38,929 nucleotides of DNA from Mycoplasmatales bacterium (GTDB taxonomy: Bacteria; Bacillota_I; Bacilli_A; Mycoplasmatales; JABAAY01), in contig JABABL010000007.1 in the NCBI GenBank assembly GCA_014238225.1, positions 1 through 38,929 on the forward strand, written 5' to 3'. The position numbers and the translations under genes are program-made. Every line of letters starts with the position of its first letter. Within the stretch, counting starts at the first letter, position 1. Shown one piece after another: positions 29,178 to 38,241 of this stretch. The notes below the pieces were generated by a model, which saw only the letters and a program-made list of their open reading frames with translations, was not told the DNA's origin and did not search any database.

Positions 29178-29939
29178 ATGAATTACTACGAAGATCTTTT
29201 CAAAAAAATAGAAACATTGTTCACTAACAAAGACAATGAAGAAGCCCTTATTTTAATAAATGATGAAATTAATATGCCTTACGTTCCTATTAAAGTCATG
29301 GATAAATTATACGAATATCGCAATACAACGGAACTAAATCTTAAGATTGAGTCAAACGAAAAAATAAAAAACCACAATATGGTTCATTTAAAAGCCTTGC
29401 TTGTTGATTTAAAATGATTTAGTGCGTATAAATTTTTGCTTTTTAATTTTAATTTTAGCTCCGAAAAATCTTTTACACTGTTAAAAAAGTTGTCATTGAA
29501 TACTGAATGCCCCCTTTATATCAAACATTTATTGATAGAGAGATTGGCGTATAAAAGAATGGACGAAAAAGTATTTATTAAAAACACACAAGATGATTCA
29601 AAATATGAAATAGACATAAAAACATTTCTGCCTATTATTGAATTAAATTTTTACTCCTTTTTATTCTCAAAACATGAAGAAATAAAGGGAGAAACAAACC
29701 AAAAAATATTTTGCGATGTCTTGTTGTTTTTTTGCTATCAAACATACCCAAAGAACGTTAGTCCTATTTTCTGGAATTATTATTTTACTTTTTTTAATAA
29801 AATTCTATTTGGGGTAAATAAAAATAAAACAAACTACAAAGCAGACATTAATTTGTATAATAAAACAAACAAAAAGGAGCAATTACATTTTATTGAAAAT
29901 CAAATAAAAACAGTAATTAAATTTTATGGCAAAGAATAA
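29178..29939 (+). CDS. Helical protein, DUF3196/MPN330-like
   Basis: 253 residues, largely alpha-helical, with no signal or TM segment. Its opening (MNYYEDLFKKIETLF, then EEALILINDEINMPYVP) resembles the mycoplasma DUF3196 family, whose M. pneumoniae member MPN330 is a solved TPR-like protein. In M. pneumoniae and M. genitalium that gene also stands directly before tig and lon, so synteny supports the call. Bacillus has a TPR-type gene (ysoA) upstream of tig, and common ancestry is possible but unproven. The molecular role is unknown. UGA is Trp at 29415-29417. ATG 29178 follows the tRNA by 6 nt with no SD. A GTG at 29166 lies inside the tRNA and is rejected. It overlaps tig by 14 nt. Confidence 0.8.
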
Positions 29940-31269
29940 AGACCCAAAAATAGACCAAATCAACGGCGAATTTAAGGCTATAGACAACAAAAAAGGCGAC
30001 GGAGAATACACCGTTGTACTTATAGGTGATACGTGAAACAAATACAAAAAGAAAGCTAAAAATAAAATTGTTTCGACAATGGATATCAAAGGCTTTCGCA
30101 AAGGAAAGATACCATCATTTTATGTCGATAAATATGTTTCTCAGGATGTTGTGCTTAGAAAAGCGGCAGAATCTGCTCTTTATTCGGCTTATATGTTTGC
30201 AATGAATCAAAAAACAGAATTGAAACCTTTTGATATGGAGAAAACAACGCCTAAAATAGAGGACATAACCGACGATAAAGTTATTTATAGCTTTGTTTTT
30301 TCTTTGAGACCGACAGTAAAAATAGGAAAATACAAAAACCTAGACATTGAGTGTAAAACGCAGAAGGCGACAAGCAAGAATATTGAAGGAGAAGTTAAGA
30401 AAGTTTTTCGCAGATTTGCAAATTTTGAAAAAAGCAAGGAAGTGTCTGCCAATGGTGACATCATTGTTATAGATTTTGAAGGAAAAATAGATGGAAAACC
30501 TTTTACTGGAAATTCTGCTAAACAATTTGAAGTCGAAATAGGAAGCGGCAAGATGCTTGAAGATTTTGAAAAACAACTAATTGGGCTTAAAGAAGGTCAA
30601 AATAAAAAATTTAAAATAACTTTTCCTGAAGATTACCATGCACTTGCTTTACAAAATGCAGTAGCTGAATTCAGTATTAAGGTCAATGAAGTAAGAAAAA
30701 TAAAATACCCAGAATTTAACGATAAATTGGTCACAAAAATTAAAATTCCTAACATTAAAACCATGAGCGAGTTAAAAGTCTATTTACGTGATAATTTAAA
30801 CAAGAAATACAATGAGGAAGCGAATGCAGATTTTGTAGCAGACATAATGGAGGCTATCATGGACAATTCTAAATTTATAATTTCTCCAAAACTTTTAATG
30901 GAAGAAACAAAGAGTTCTATAGATAGATTTAAAGAAAATCTTAAATTGAAAAATTTAAAAATAGAAGATTACCTAAAAAGAGAAAACGTTCAATACGAGG
31001 TTTTGGAAAGTGAAATTATGGATGACATAGAAGCAAAATTTCAAATAGAAATGACTTTCATGGAAATCGCTAAAAAAGAAAATATCTCTATTGAAGAAAA
31101 AGACATAAAAGAGTTTTATGAACTTGTTAAAATTCAAAATCCTAAGGCTCGTAGAGAGCAAGTGGATATGCAATTGAAAAAAGATCCAACAATCAAAACG
31201 AAGCTTCAAAATGAAAAAATTGTGAAGTCTTTAAAAAAGTGAAATACAAAGAAAGTTGAGAAGAGTTAA
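29926..31269 (+). CDS. tig: Trigger factor
   Basis: 447 residues. It is a ribosome-bound chaperone and peptidyl-prolyl isomerase. The ribosome-docking signature GFRKGKIPSFYVDKY is at residues 56-70. An FKBP-like domain (GDIIVIDFEGKIDGKPFTGN, the IGSGKMLEDFEKQLIGLKEG block) is in the middle, and the helical C-terminal chaperone arms follow. UGA at 31240-31242 is Trp, so the protein ends at the TAA in 31267-31269, ten residues later than a standard-code reading. It starts inside the DUF3196-like gene and ends 7 nt before lon, forming a protein-quality-control operon. Confidence 0.96.
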
Positions 31270-31276
31270 TAAAATA

Positions 31277-33598
31277 ATGGCAACTAATTATAAAATTAAT
31301 AAAATACCTTTAATAATCACTAGGGGCGTAGTGGTATTCCCAGCACACAATACAATTATAGAGGTCGGTCGTTTAAAAACCGTAAATGCTTGCAACGAAG
31401 CATTTGAAAACTTTGATGGACAAGTTCTAGTTATAAGTCAAAAAGACCCTAATATCGAAGAACCAGGCGCTAAAGATGTTTATAAATTTGGTACTTTATG
31501 CAGAGCTCGTTTAATTAAAAAGTGAGAAGAAGGAGCGATGAGGATAACTGTAACAGGCATTCACAGAGTTCAAATTAAGCAAATCCAAGATGATGAAAAC
31601 ATGTTTACTGCTGACGTTGTGGTGAAAGAAAACGAAAACGTTGACTCCGCTGAAGAAAATGCTTTTGTTAGACAGATTGCAAAGTCCATTGAGGAAATGG
31701 CTACAAGACATCCGATAATTCCACAAGAGATTATAAACGAACTGTCACAAGGTGTCTCTGCAAGTGAATTAGCTGATACCGTAGCACATTACTTACCTAT
31801 GCCCCTTGTAAAAAAACAAGCTATTTTGGAGCAAATAAATGTTAATAGTAGATTAAAACTTGTTCTAAAAGAAATTGAAGAAGAAAAAAACATCAATAAA
31901 ATTGAAGACACAATTAGTAAAAAAATTAGAAATAAAATCGACGATTCTCAACGTGAATACTATTTAAGAGAAAAACTAAGAGCAATAAAAGAAGAACTTG
32001 GTGAAATCTCCCCCAAAGGCGACGATATTGATGAAATTAGAAAACGCGTTGAAAAGGAACCGTTTCCTAAAGCCGTAAAAGAAAGAATCAGAGAAGAATT
32101 AAAACGTTTTGAATTAACACCACCCGCTTCAAGTGAAGCAAGTATCATTAGAACTTACATTGATTGATTAATTTCTATTCCTTGATATAAGAAAACGGAA
32201 GATGTAGTTAATCTTGTGAAAGCGCGTAAGGTTTTGGATAGAGACCATTACGGATTAAAAAAAATTAAGGAACGCATTATTGAATATCTTGCAGTTCTTA
32301 AAAAAACTAATAAGCTAGCTGGACAAATTATTTGCTTAGTTGGCCCCCCAGGTGTAGGAAAAACATCTTTAGCGAAAGGAATAGCTGAAGCAATTGGCAG
32401 AAAATTTGTAAAAGTATCGCTGGGCGGAGTGAGAGATGAAAGTGAAATTCGCGGACACAGAAGAACTTATATCGCTTCAATGCCTGGAAGAATTATACAA
32501 GGTATGAAAAAAGTAAAAACACTTAATCCTGTGTTTCTGATTGACGAAATTGATAAAATGTCTTCAGACTTTAGAGGAGACCCTGCAAGCGCAATGCTAG
32601 AAGTGTTAGATCCTGAGCAAAACGAACAGTTCTCCGACCACTATATTGAAGAACCATACGACTTAAGTAACGTAATGTTTTTAGCAACAGCAAATTCATT
32701 AGATGATGTTCCAAATCCGCTCCTTGACAGAATGGAAATTATCCAACTTTCTTCTTATACAGAACACGAGAAATTACAGATTGCTGTGAGGCACTTAGTT
32801 GGAAAAGTATTGAAAAAACACGGTCTAACAAAAGAAGAGTTGACAATTTCAAGAGATGCAATTATGGAAATAATTCAGCACTACACTAGGGAAGCTGGTG
32901 TAAGACAATTAGAGAGAAACATTGCTAAACTATCACGCAAAGTTGTTTTGGAGATTTTGCAACACAAAAAAGAAGTTGACAAAATAACTAAAAAAAATAT
33001 AGAAAAATATCTTGGGAAATGAATTTTTAACCATACAAAAAAGAACAAAGATGACTGTGTGGGGATTGTAACGGGCCTTGCATACACTAGTTTTGGTGGC
33101 GATATAATGCCTATCGAAGTTACTTATTATAGATCTAAAGAGGGAAAACTTTCATTAACTGGGCAATTGGGTGATGTAATGCAAGAAAGCGCTTCGATTG
33201 CACTTAGTTATATAAAAGCAAATTACAAAAAATTCAATGTTAATTATGAACTGTTTGAAGAGAACACCATTCACATTCATGCACCGGAAGGAGCCATTCC
33301 TAAAGACGGTCCTAGTGCTGGTGTTACACTGACAACCGCCATTATAAGTGCAATAAACAAAAAGCCTGTTTCTGCCGATATAGGAATGACTGGTGAAATT
33401 ACCCTAAGGGGCAATGTTTTACCAATAGGTGGCTTAAGAGAAAAATTAATCTCTGCAGCGCGTAGTAAACTTAAAAAAATATTTATTCCCAAGGAAAACA
33501 TGAAGGATTTAGAAGAGCTGCCAAAAGAAGTTTTGGATAGTCTTGAAATCATCCCAGTTAGTTATTATGGGGAAATATATAAAGCCATTTTTAAATAA
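31277..33598 (+). CDS. lon: ATP-dependent protease Lon
   Basis: 773 residues. Lon degrades misfolded and tagged proteins. The N-terminal domain opens [15 protein letters not shown]. Walker A GPPGVGKT begins near residue 356, Walker B is [10 protein letters not shown], and [18 protein letters not shown] lies between. The catalytic dyad is Ser680 in PKDGPSAGV and Lys723 in GGLREKL, 43 residues apart as in E. coli Lon. UGA is Trp at several positions. I chose ATG 31277; a TTG at 31256 in the same frame lies within tig and adds a non-homologous leader. It is the main soluble ATP-dependent protease of mollicutes that lack ClpXP. Stop and yihA start overlap by one base. Confidence 0.97.
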
Positions 33599-34173
33599 TG
33601 TTTCATAAAATAGAGTTTATAAAATCCGCAACAGAGATAAATAATTACCCATCTCCTGATAAAAAGGAATTTTGCATTGTTGGTAAAAGTAATGTTGGAA
33701 AATCATCGTTTATTAATAAAATTACCAACAGAAAAAGTATTTCTAAAGTTGGTAAAACACCGGGAAAGACAAAACTTCTTAATTATTTTTTAGTTAATGA
33801 TCTATATTATATGGTCGATACCCCAGGTTACGGATATGCAAATATTTCCAAAATTGAACAAAACAGAATTGAAAAAATGATTATTGAGTATTTTGAAAAA
33901 AGAGTAACTCTTGAACTTATTGTGCTGCTTGTTGATATACGAAGATTAGTGGGGGAACAAGAACAGTGATTTCTAAACTTAATAAAGGAAAAAAACATGA
34001 AAATAATAATTGTCTTCACCAAAACTGACAAATTATCAAAGAATCAGTTATATAACCAAAAACAAAAGATAAGAAATGCCAATGTGGGGATTTTTAATTG
34101 TTTTGCTTCAACTGCAACAAGTGATTGAATAATTCCTCTTTCTGAGAAAATAATTAACATTCTTGAAACGTAA
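33598..34173 (+). CDS. yihA: Ribosome-biogenesis GTPase YihA/YsxC (EngB)
   Basis: 191 residues, family length. The GTPase acts in late 50S assembly. Motifs: G1 VGKSNVGKSSFIN, G2 GKTPGKTKLLNYF, G3 VDTPGYGYA, and G4 TKTDK; SER-like G5 is the CFASTATSDW segment. UGA is Trp at two places (33967-33969 and 34126-34128). It starts on the lon stop (TAATG). lon-ysxC is also the Bacillus order. Its stop marks the end of the conserved block before the accessory island. Confidence 0.95.
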
Positions 34174-34192
34174 ATTTTAGTCATGTACAGTA

Positions 34193-34214
34193 AGGAATGG
34201 AAACATACATTTCT
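34193..34214 (+). other. Imperfect hairpin after yihA
   Basis: AGGAATG (34193-34199) can pair with CATTTCT (34208-34214) with one G-U pair and an 8-nt loop. The following sequence, AATTTAG, is not a proper U-run, so this is a weak terminator candidate. It sits just upstream of the -10 of the next gene. Confidence 0.25.
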
Positions 34215-34226
34215 AATTTAGTGTAG

Positions 34227-34232
34227 TATAAT
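34227..34232 (+). promoter_or_regulatory. -10 box of the four-TM protein gene, leaderless spacing
   Basis: TATAAT at 34227-34232, six bases (GAATCA), then ATG 34239. No SD is present. This is the clearest ATG example of the leaderless geometry. Confidence 0.65.
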
Positions 34233-34238
34233 GAATCA

Positions 34239-34829
34239 ATGAGTAACATAGAAAGAAAAACTAAAAAAGGAGCTAAAAGAGTCTTTTCATTTATTGTTGG
34301 GTTAATAGCGCCAATATTTTCAGTTATTTTGATTGTAGTTGGCTTAATTTTGAGTTTTGTCGGTTACAACAATGAAGTGATTAATCGCGGACTAGTAGAT
34401 GGAGGAATTGCTCTAATTATTGTTGCTTACTTTACTTTCGCACTAACCTTTATATCTATCGCATATCTGTTTATTAGTTATAATCCGATTACGGTAAATA
34501 AAAACAGTACGATTCAAAATGTCACAGTGCAGAAAATTATTTCAAGATTATGAGTCCTTTTGTTTGTTGCGGGCATTGTTTTTCTTATAAACCTTGGTTT
34601 TACAATGTTTTTTATCTTTCTATCTGCAGGGCAGTTTAGCTTTAATATTCAGTTTAGTAACGGAACTAATCCATTTTTAAATTATCAACAAGAGATAGAA
34701 GTTTATTTCTACGGTGTGTTTGCAATTTTTATTGCGTTCGAATTATTTATGGGTTCTTGAATTGGATATATAATTGTAAAATTATATAAGGCAGCCACAT
34801 ACAAGGCTTATCGTTCAGAAAAGGAGTAA
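34239..34829 (+). CDS. Four-TM membrane protein, unknown function
   Basis: 196 residues, not recognised. A basic N-terminus (Lys/Arg in the first 15 residues) precedes four hydrophobic helices at about residues 17-43, 54-80, 106-132 and 150-176. A polar loop with many Asn, Gln and Phe lies between helices 3 and 4. UGA is Trp at 34551-34553 and 34758-34760. It has its own promoter and leads the next gene, whose SD overlaps its stop. It stands between ysxC and valS, where Bacillus has heme genes, but shows no similarity to heme enzymes that I can see. Confidence 0.8.
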
Positions 34830-34832
34830 GAG

Positions 34833-35435
34833 ATGAATATTTTTTTTCACTTAGAAGAGGAAAACAATGTCGCACAATTATTATCATTACAACTAATTGG
34901 AGGAAAAAAGATCATTTCTTTCGCTAGAAGAAAGATGAATATTTTTAAAGAAAAATTAAGCCCAGTTGTTTTGAATCGTATTCAAAATTTTCCCAAAAAC
35001 GAAATAATGCTTTTAGCAAGAGATCTAATCATTCAATACCTAAAAGATGAAGATAGTAAAGTTTCTTATTACTTAAATCTTTTTGAAACAATAATCATTA
35101 ATCATAGCAAGTATACTTTGAGCTTTTTTCATAGAATACTAACATTTATTTATGAGAATGACATTAGAAGCCTTGACTTCATAGGACTAGTACACAAAGA
35201 AAAAATTCCTTCTTTTAAGGAATACACTCCGACCATGCTAAGACACTTAGTTAAATATGTAAATAAAGAACAAGTCAAAGCGCATATATCTTTTTGCTGA
35301 ACACCACAAGTTATAAGTATTTTTAGTGCTTTGCGTGCCGCTTCAATTATGATTTTGGACGGCAAGATCACTAAGGAATCATCATTCCAAGTTACCGATA
35401 TTTTTAATGAAATAAGTGAATTTTTAGCCGTTTAG
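34833..35435 (+). CDS. Predicted soluble helical protein, unknown
   Basis: 200 residues, mainly alpha-helical, with no TM segment and no motif I recognise. UGA is Trp at 35298-35300. ATG 34833 has an AAGGAG SD six bases upstream, overlapping the end of the four-TM gene, so the two are co-translated. Its TAG stop (35433-35435) overlaps the TAA stop of the convergent minus-strand gene by two bases, so the two 3' ends share four bases and no terminator fits between them. A small helical partner of the membrane protein is one guess; nothing in the sequence proves it. Confidence 0.75.
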
Positions 35436-36457
35436 AAGAAGTCAAAGTAAGAACCAGCAGCAACACCTAACCCAGCTATTAGTACAATAAAAATAAGAAA
35501 TGGTCAGATTCAAACGATGAATTTAGCGTGTTTTCTTTTTTTCTTATAAGCCTTTTTTTGCGGTTTAGATAATTTTGCCTTTTCTTTTCTAGACATCTTA
35601 TCTCAATCACGTGTATCAGTGCCTGAAATTGCAGGATTTACAGTAGATCCGGAATTTTGTGTGGATAAGGATTGCATTTGTTGTTGTATTTGTTGTAGTT
35701 GCATTTGCTGTAATTGTATTTGTTGCATCTGCATCTGTTGTTGTAAATTAGTGGGTTGCGGTGTTTGACTTTGAGAAGCAGATTCTAGGTGAGGAGTTTC
35801 TTGTTTTTTGTGTGTTTGAATAAAAGGATTTTGTATAGTGGTGGAAGTTTGTGTTTCAACAGAGGGCATTTCACTTGAGTTGGCATCATTTAAATCGGAA
35901 GTAGATGCGACATTATCTAATTGGGCCAGCGCTTCTTGGGGGGTTAAACTAGCGGAGTCTGTAACCGTTTCATCAGAGGTTTGATTCTCTGAATTCAACT
36001 CGGTTTCGTCTAATTCGCTTTGCACCTTTAAGTTTATTAGATTCTCAACGGTAAAATTCACACTTAGTTTAAATGCAGAAGTAACTTTTAGATTATTTTT
36101 GGATATTTTTAAATTTCTTAAAAATATTTTTTTAAGTATTGTGGAGTCAAAATTTTCTTTTGCAAAGTCGATTTTTTCCTTGATAAACTGCTCAATTTGT
36201 TTAACGTATTCTTTTGCTTCTTCCTCGCTATCGAACGAAACGTCCAGTTCTTTTTTGTCCATTGAGTCAAATGTAATTTGTTCACAAATAATTTCGAATG
36301 CTTTCTCGTAGTCGCTCACAAGCAAATCAATTACAGGCACCTCATTATTTTTTAAATTGTTGAATTTTTTGAAATTGTAATCATCCAAAATGTAATTTAT
36401 TATTTGATATATATTTTGTTCAAGTATTTTTTTTTGATTGTTTGATAAATTTTCCAT
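35432..36457 (-). CDS. Tail-anchored Q-rich coiled-coil protein, unknown
   Basis: 341 residues. Residues 1-150 are charged and helical. About 150-235 is a Ser/Thr/Glu/Asn-rich disordered linker. Residues ~238-263 are almost only Gln, Met, Leu and Ile (pattern QLQQMQLQQIQQQMQ), a probable coiled coil. A Lys-rich stretch (about 290-312) then leads into a single hydrophobic helix (~314-339) that ends at the C-terminus. This is a tail-anchor layout with the bulk of the protein in the cytoplasm. UGA is Trp at 35603-35605 and twice in the TM start; under the standard code the membrane anchor would be missed. ATG 36457 diverges from the Z1 gene across 23 bp. Function unknown; an oligomerising membrane scaffold is inference. 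Confidence 0.78.
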
Positions 36458-36466
36458 TTACTTATT

Positions 36467-36474
36467 ATTATAGT
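36467..36474. promoter_or_regulatory. Overlapping divergent -10 boxes
   Basis: Within the 23-bp region between two divergent start codons (36458-36480), the plus strand has TATAGT at 36469-36474, six bases before ATG 36481. The minus strand has TATAAT at 36472..36467, nine bases before ATG 36457. The two share the self-complementary TATA at 36469-36472, so RNA polymerase can probably melt only one direction at a time. Both -35 regions fall within the opposite gene and are not consensus. Confidence 0.5.
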
Positions 36475-36480
36475 ATTGTA

Positions 36481-38241
36481 ATGTTAATAAATGGAAAAGA
36501 TAAAAAAGTTAACTGAATAGATGAAAAAAAATGATCTATTATTAACGACGTCATAAGAACATTTCCGTATTTAAACAACAAAGAAGCTAGAGAAATCATA
36601 TTTGAAAATATTTCTTGAACATTAAACCATTGTGCGGCACCTAACGTAGAGGAAAAAACGAAAATCACTAATTTAGTACAAGGTAGAGTACAGTCCGGCA
36701 AGACAACTAATTTTGTTTCTTTGGCAGCAGGTGCTTTTGATCAAGGTTATAAAATAGTTATAACATTGGCCGGCACCAATTCCACACTGGTTAATCAAAA
36801 TTTGGATAATGTTTCCAAAGCCTTTGGTGTTCTAAGAGACAACAATGTTAAAATTTTTGTCACAGACGACATTAATCAAAACTGCACTGCTTTCATTACT
36901 GAAAACATTAAAAACAACAATAATGTTTTTATAGTTATTATGAAACATATTAAACACATAAAGAGTGTAGCTTCCGCTTTAAAAAGTAATTACAATGCTA
37001 AATGACCAGTGTTAATAATTGACGATGAAGCCGATATAAACACCATTAATTTATGCGTTCAAAAACTTTCTCCTCTCCATGGAGAAATTATAAACCTACA
37101 AAATATAATGCCTTTAACAAGTTATATTGAGTATACGGGAACTCCCCAATCACTACTTTTAGGGTCCCATAATAATTCTTTATCTCCAGTTTTTGGCAAC
37201 ACAATAAGAACATCACCACAGTATTGTGGACTAAATTTTTATCATCTTCCTGACAGCAAATATGTCGAAACTATTGAGAGTGTTGATAGTGTTTGTTCCT
37301 ATTGTTATTCTCTATACTATTTTTTGCTTGCTAGTTACTTTGCTGGAAAACAAGAAGATTTAAATTACGAGATGCTTGTATACAGTAATTATGAAATTAA
37401 TCAAAATAAAAAATTGGTCCAAATTTACAGCACTGAAATTGAAAACATTAAGAACCAAACATTTAAGGGTGAAATTATTAATTTGCTTTTTTCAAAATAC
37501 AAAAATTTTGTGACAAGAAATGGCAAAAAAGAACTTGAAACAATTTTGTCCCAACAGGCACGTTATGTGCGAATAAGCGAATTATTTGGAAAAAGTACAA
37601 AAAAAATGAAAATTGAAAACGACCAAAAAATCTTTCCCTTATACATTGGCTCCAAGTTATTAGGAAGGGGAGTTTCTTTTCGAAATCTTCTTGTTGAGTA
37701 TTTATCATTAGAAAATAAAATCGTTAAGGTTGATAATCTCCTACAAAAAGCAAGATGATTTGGATATAGAACAAAAAACAGAAATAACTGATTGAAAGTA
37801 TTTACAACTCAAAAACTCAAAGAAACTTTTGAGGACTGTAGGAAAGCCGACAATGCCATTTGGACACAAATGAGACTAATAAGACATAGCGAAAGTTCTC
37901 TTTCGAATCATGCTATTTACTTTCCAAGCGCCTTTAACTACTTAGTTCCGACCGAAGCCAAGAAAATGAAAGGGTCAGAAAAAGAAGTTTTAAAAAAAGG
38001 GGAAGTTATTTCTGTAGAAATTTTCAATGTTTGAGATGAGAGTGTTCATTGTTTGCAAACACTAGTTGAATATTTTGTAAAATCTCATGATATTCCCGTT
38101 ACGCAAGATTTATTAAAACTTGCGATGGCTATTTCTTATTTAGAAGGAAATGCCTCTTTAAATATTGAGGAAAAAAAAGCAAGCTATGTTGTAAAAGCGG
38201 ATGTTATTATTTATTCTAGAAAGACAAAAGATGAAGTATAA
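36481..38241 (+). CDS. Z1-domain P-loop ATPase (SF2 helicase-like)
   Basis: 586 residues, with several UGA Trp codons. Walker A is GRVQSGKT at residues 68-75, the Walker B-like DDEAD at 181-185 (preceded by VLII), and YIEYTGTPQSLLLG corresponds to the YTATP motif. LYIGSKLLGRGVSF near 388-401 matches the family IGG-x-LSRG motif, and QKARWFGYR at 422-430 is the arginine-finger motif. These define the Z1 domain (PF10593), known from restriction/defence operons with GHKL ATPases, Vsr-like or PD-(D/E)XK nucleases and methyltransferases. None of those partners is here. The first ~60 residues and the last ~140 are unassigned. ATG 36481 follows a -10 by six bases. It overlaps valS by 11 nt. Confidence 0.9.

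Noticed and set aside
31256-31276. TTG at 31256 as lon start
   Set aside because: It lies within tig and adds a basic leader not seen in Lon; ATG 31277 fits the usual N-terminus.
35672-35752. CRISPR-like or tandem DNA repeat in the TTG-rich stretch
   Set aside because: Units are short, imperfect and in frame with a protein; the pattern is explained by a Gln-rich coiled coil.
1560-38036. Apparent broken or split genes (topA, polC, cdsA, uppS, Z1 and others) with in-frame TGA
   Set aside because: The TGA codons fall on conserved Trp positions and the proteins are otherwise intact, so this is code 4 and not pseudogene formation.
38100-38231. T-box leader for valS
   Set aside because: The region is coding sequence of the Z1 gene right up to and beyond the valS ATG; no specifier or antiterminator structure was seen.
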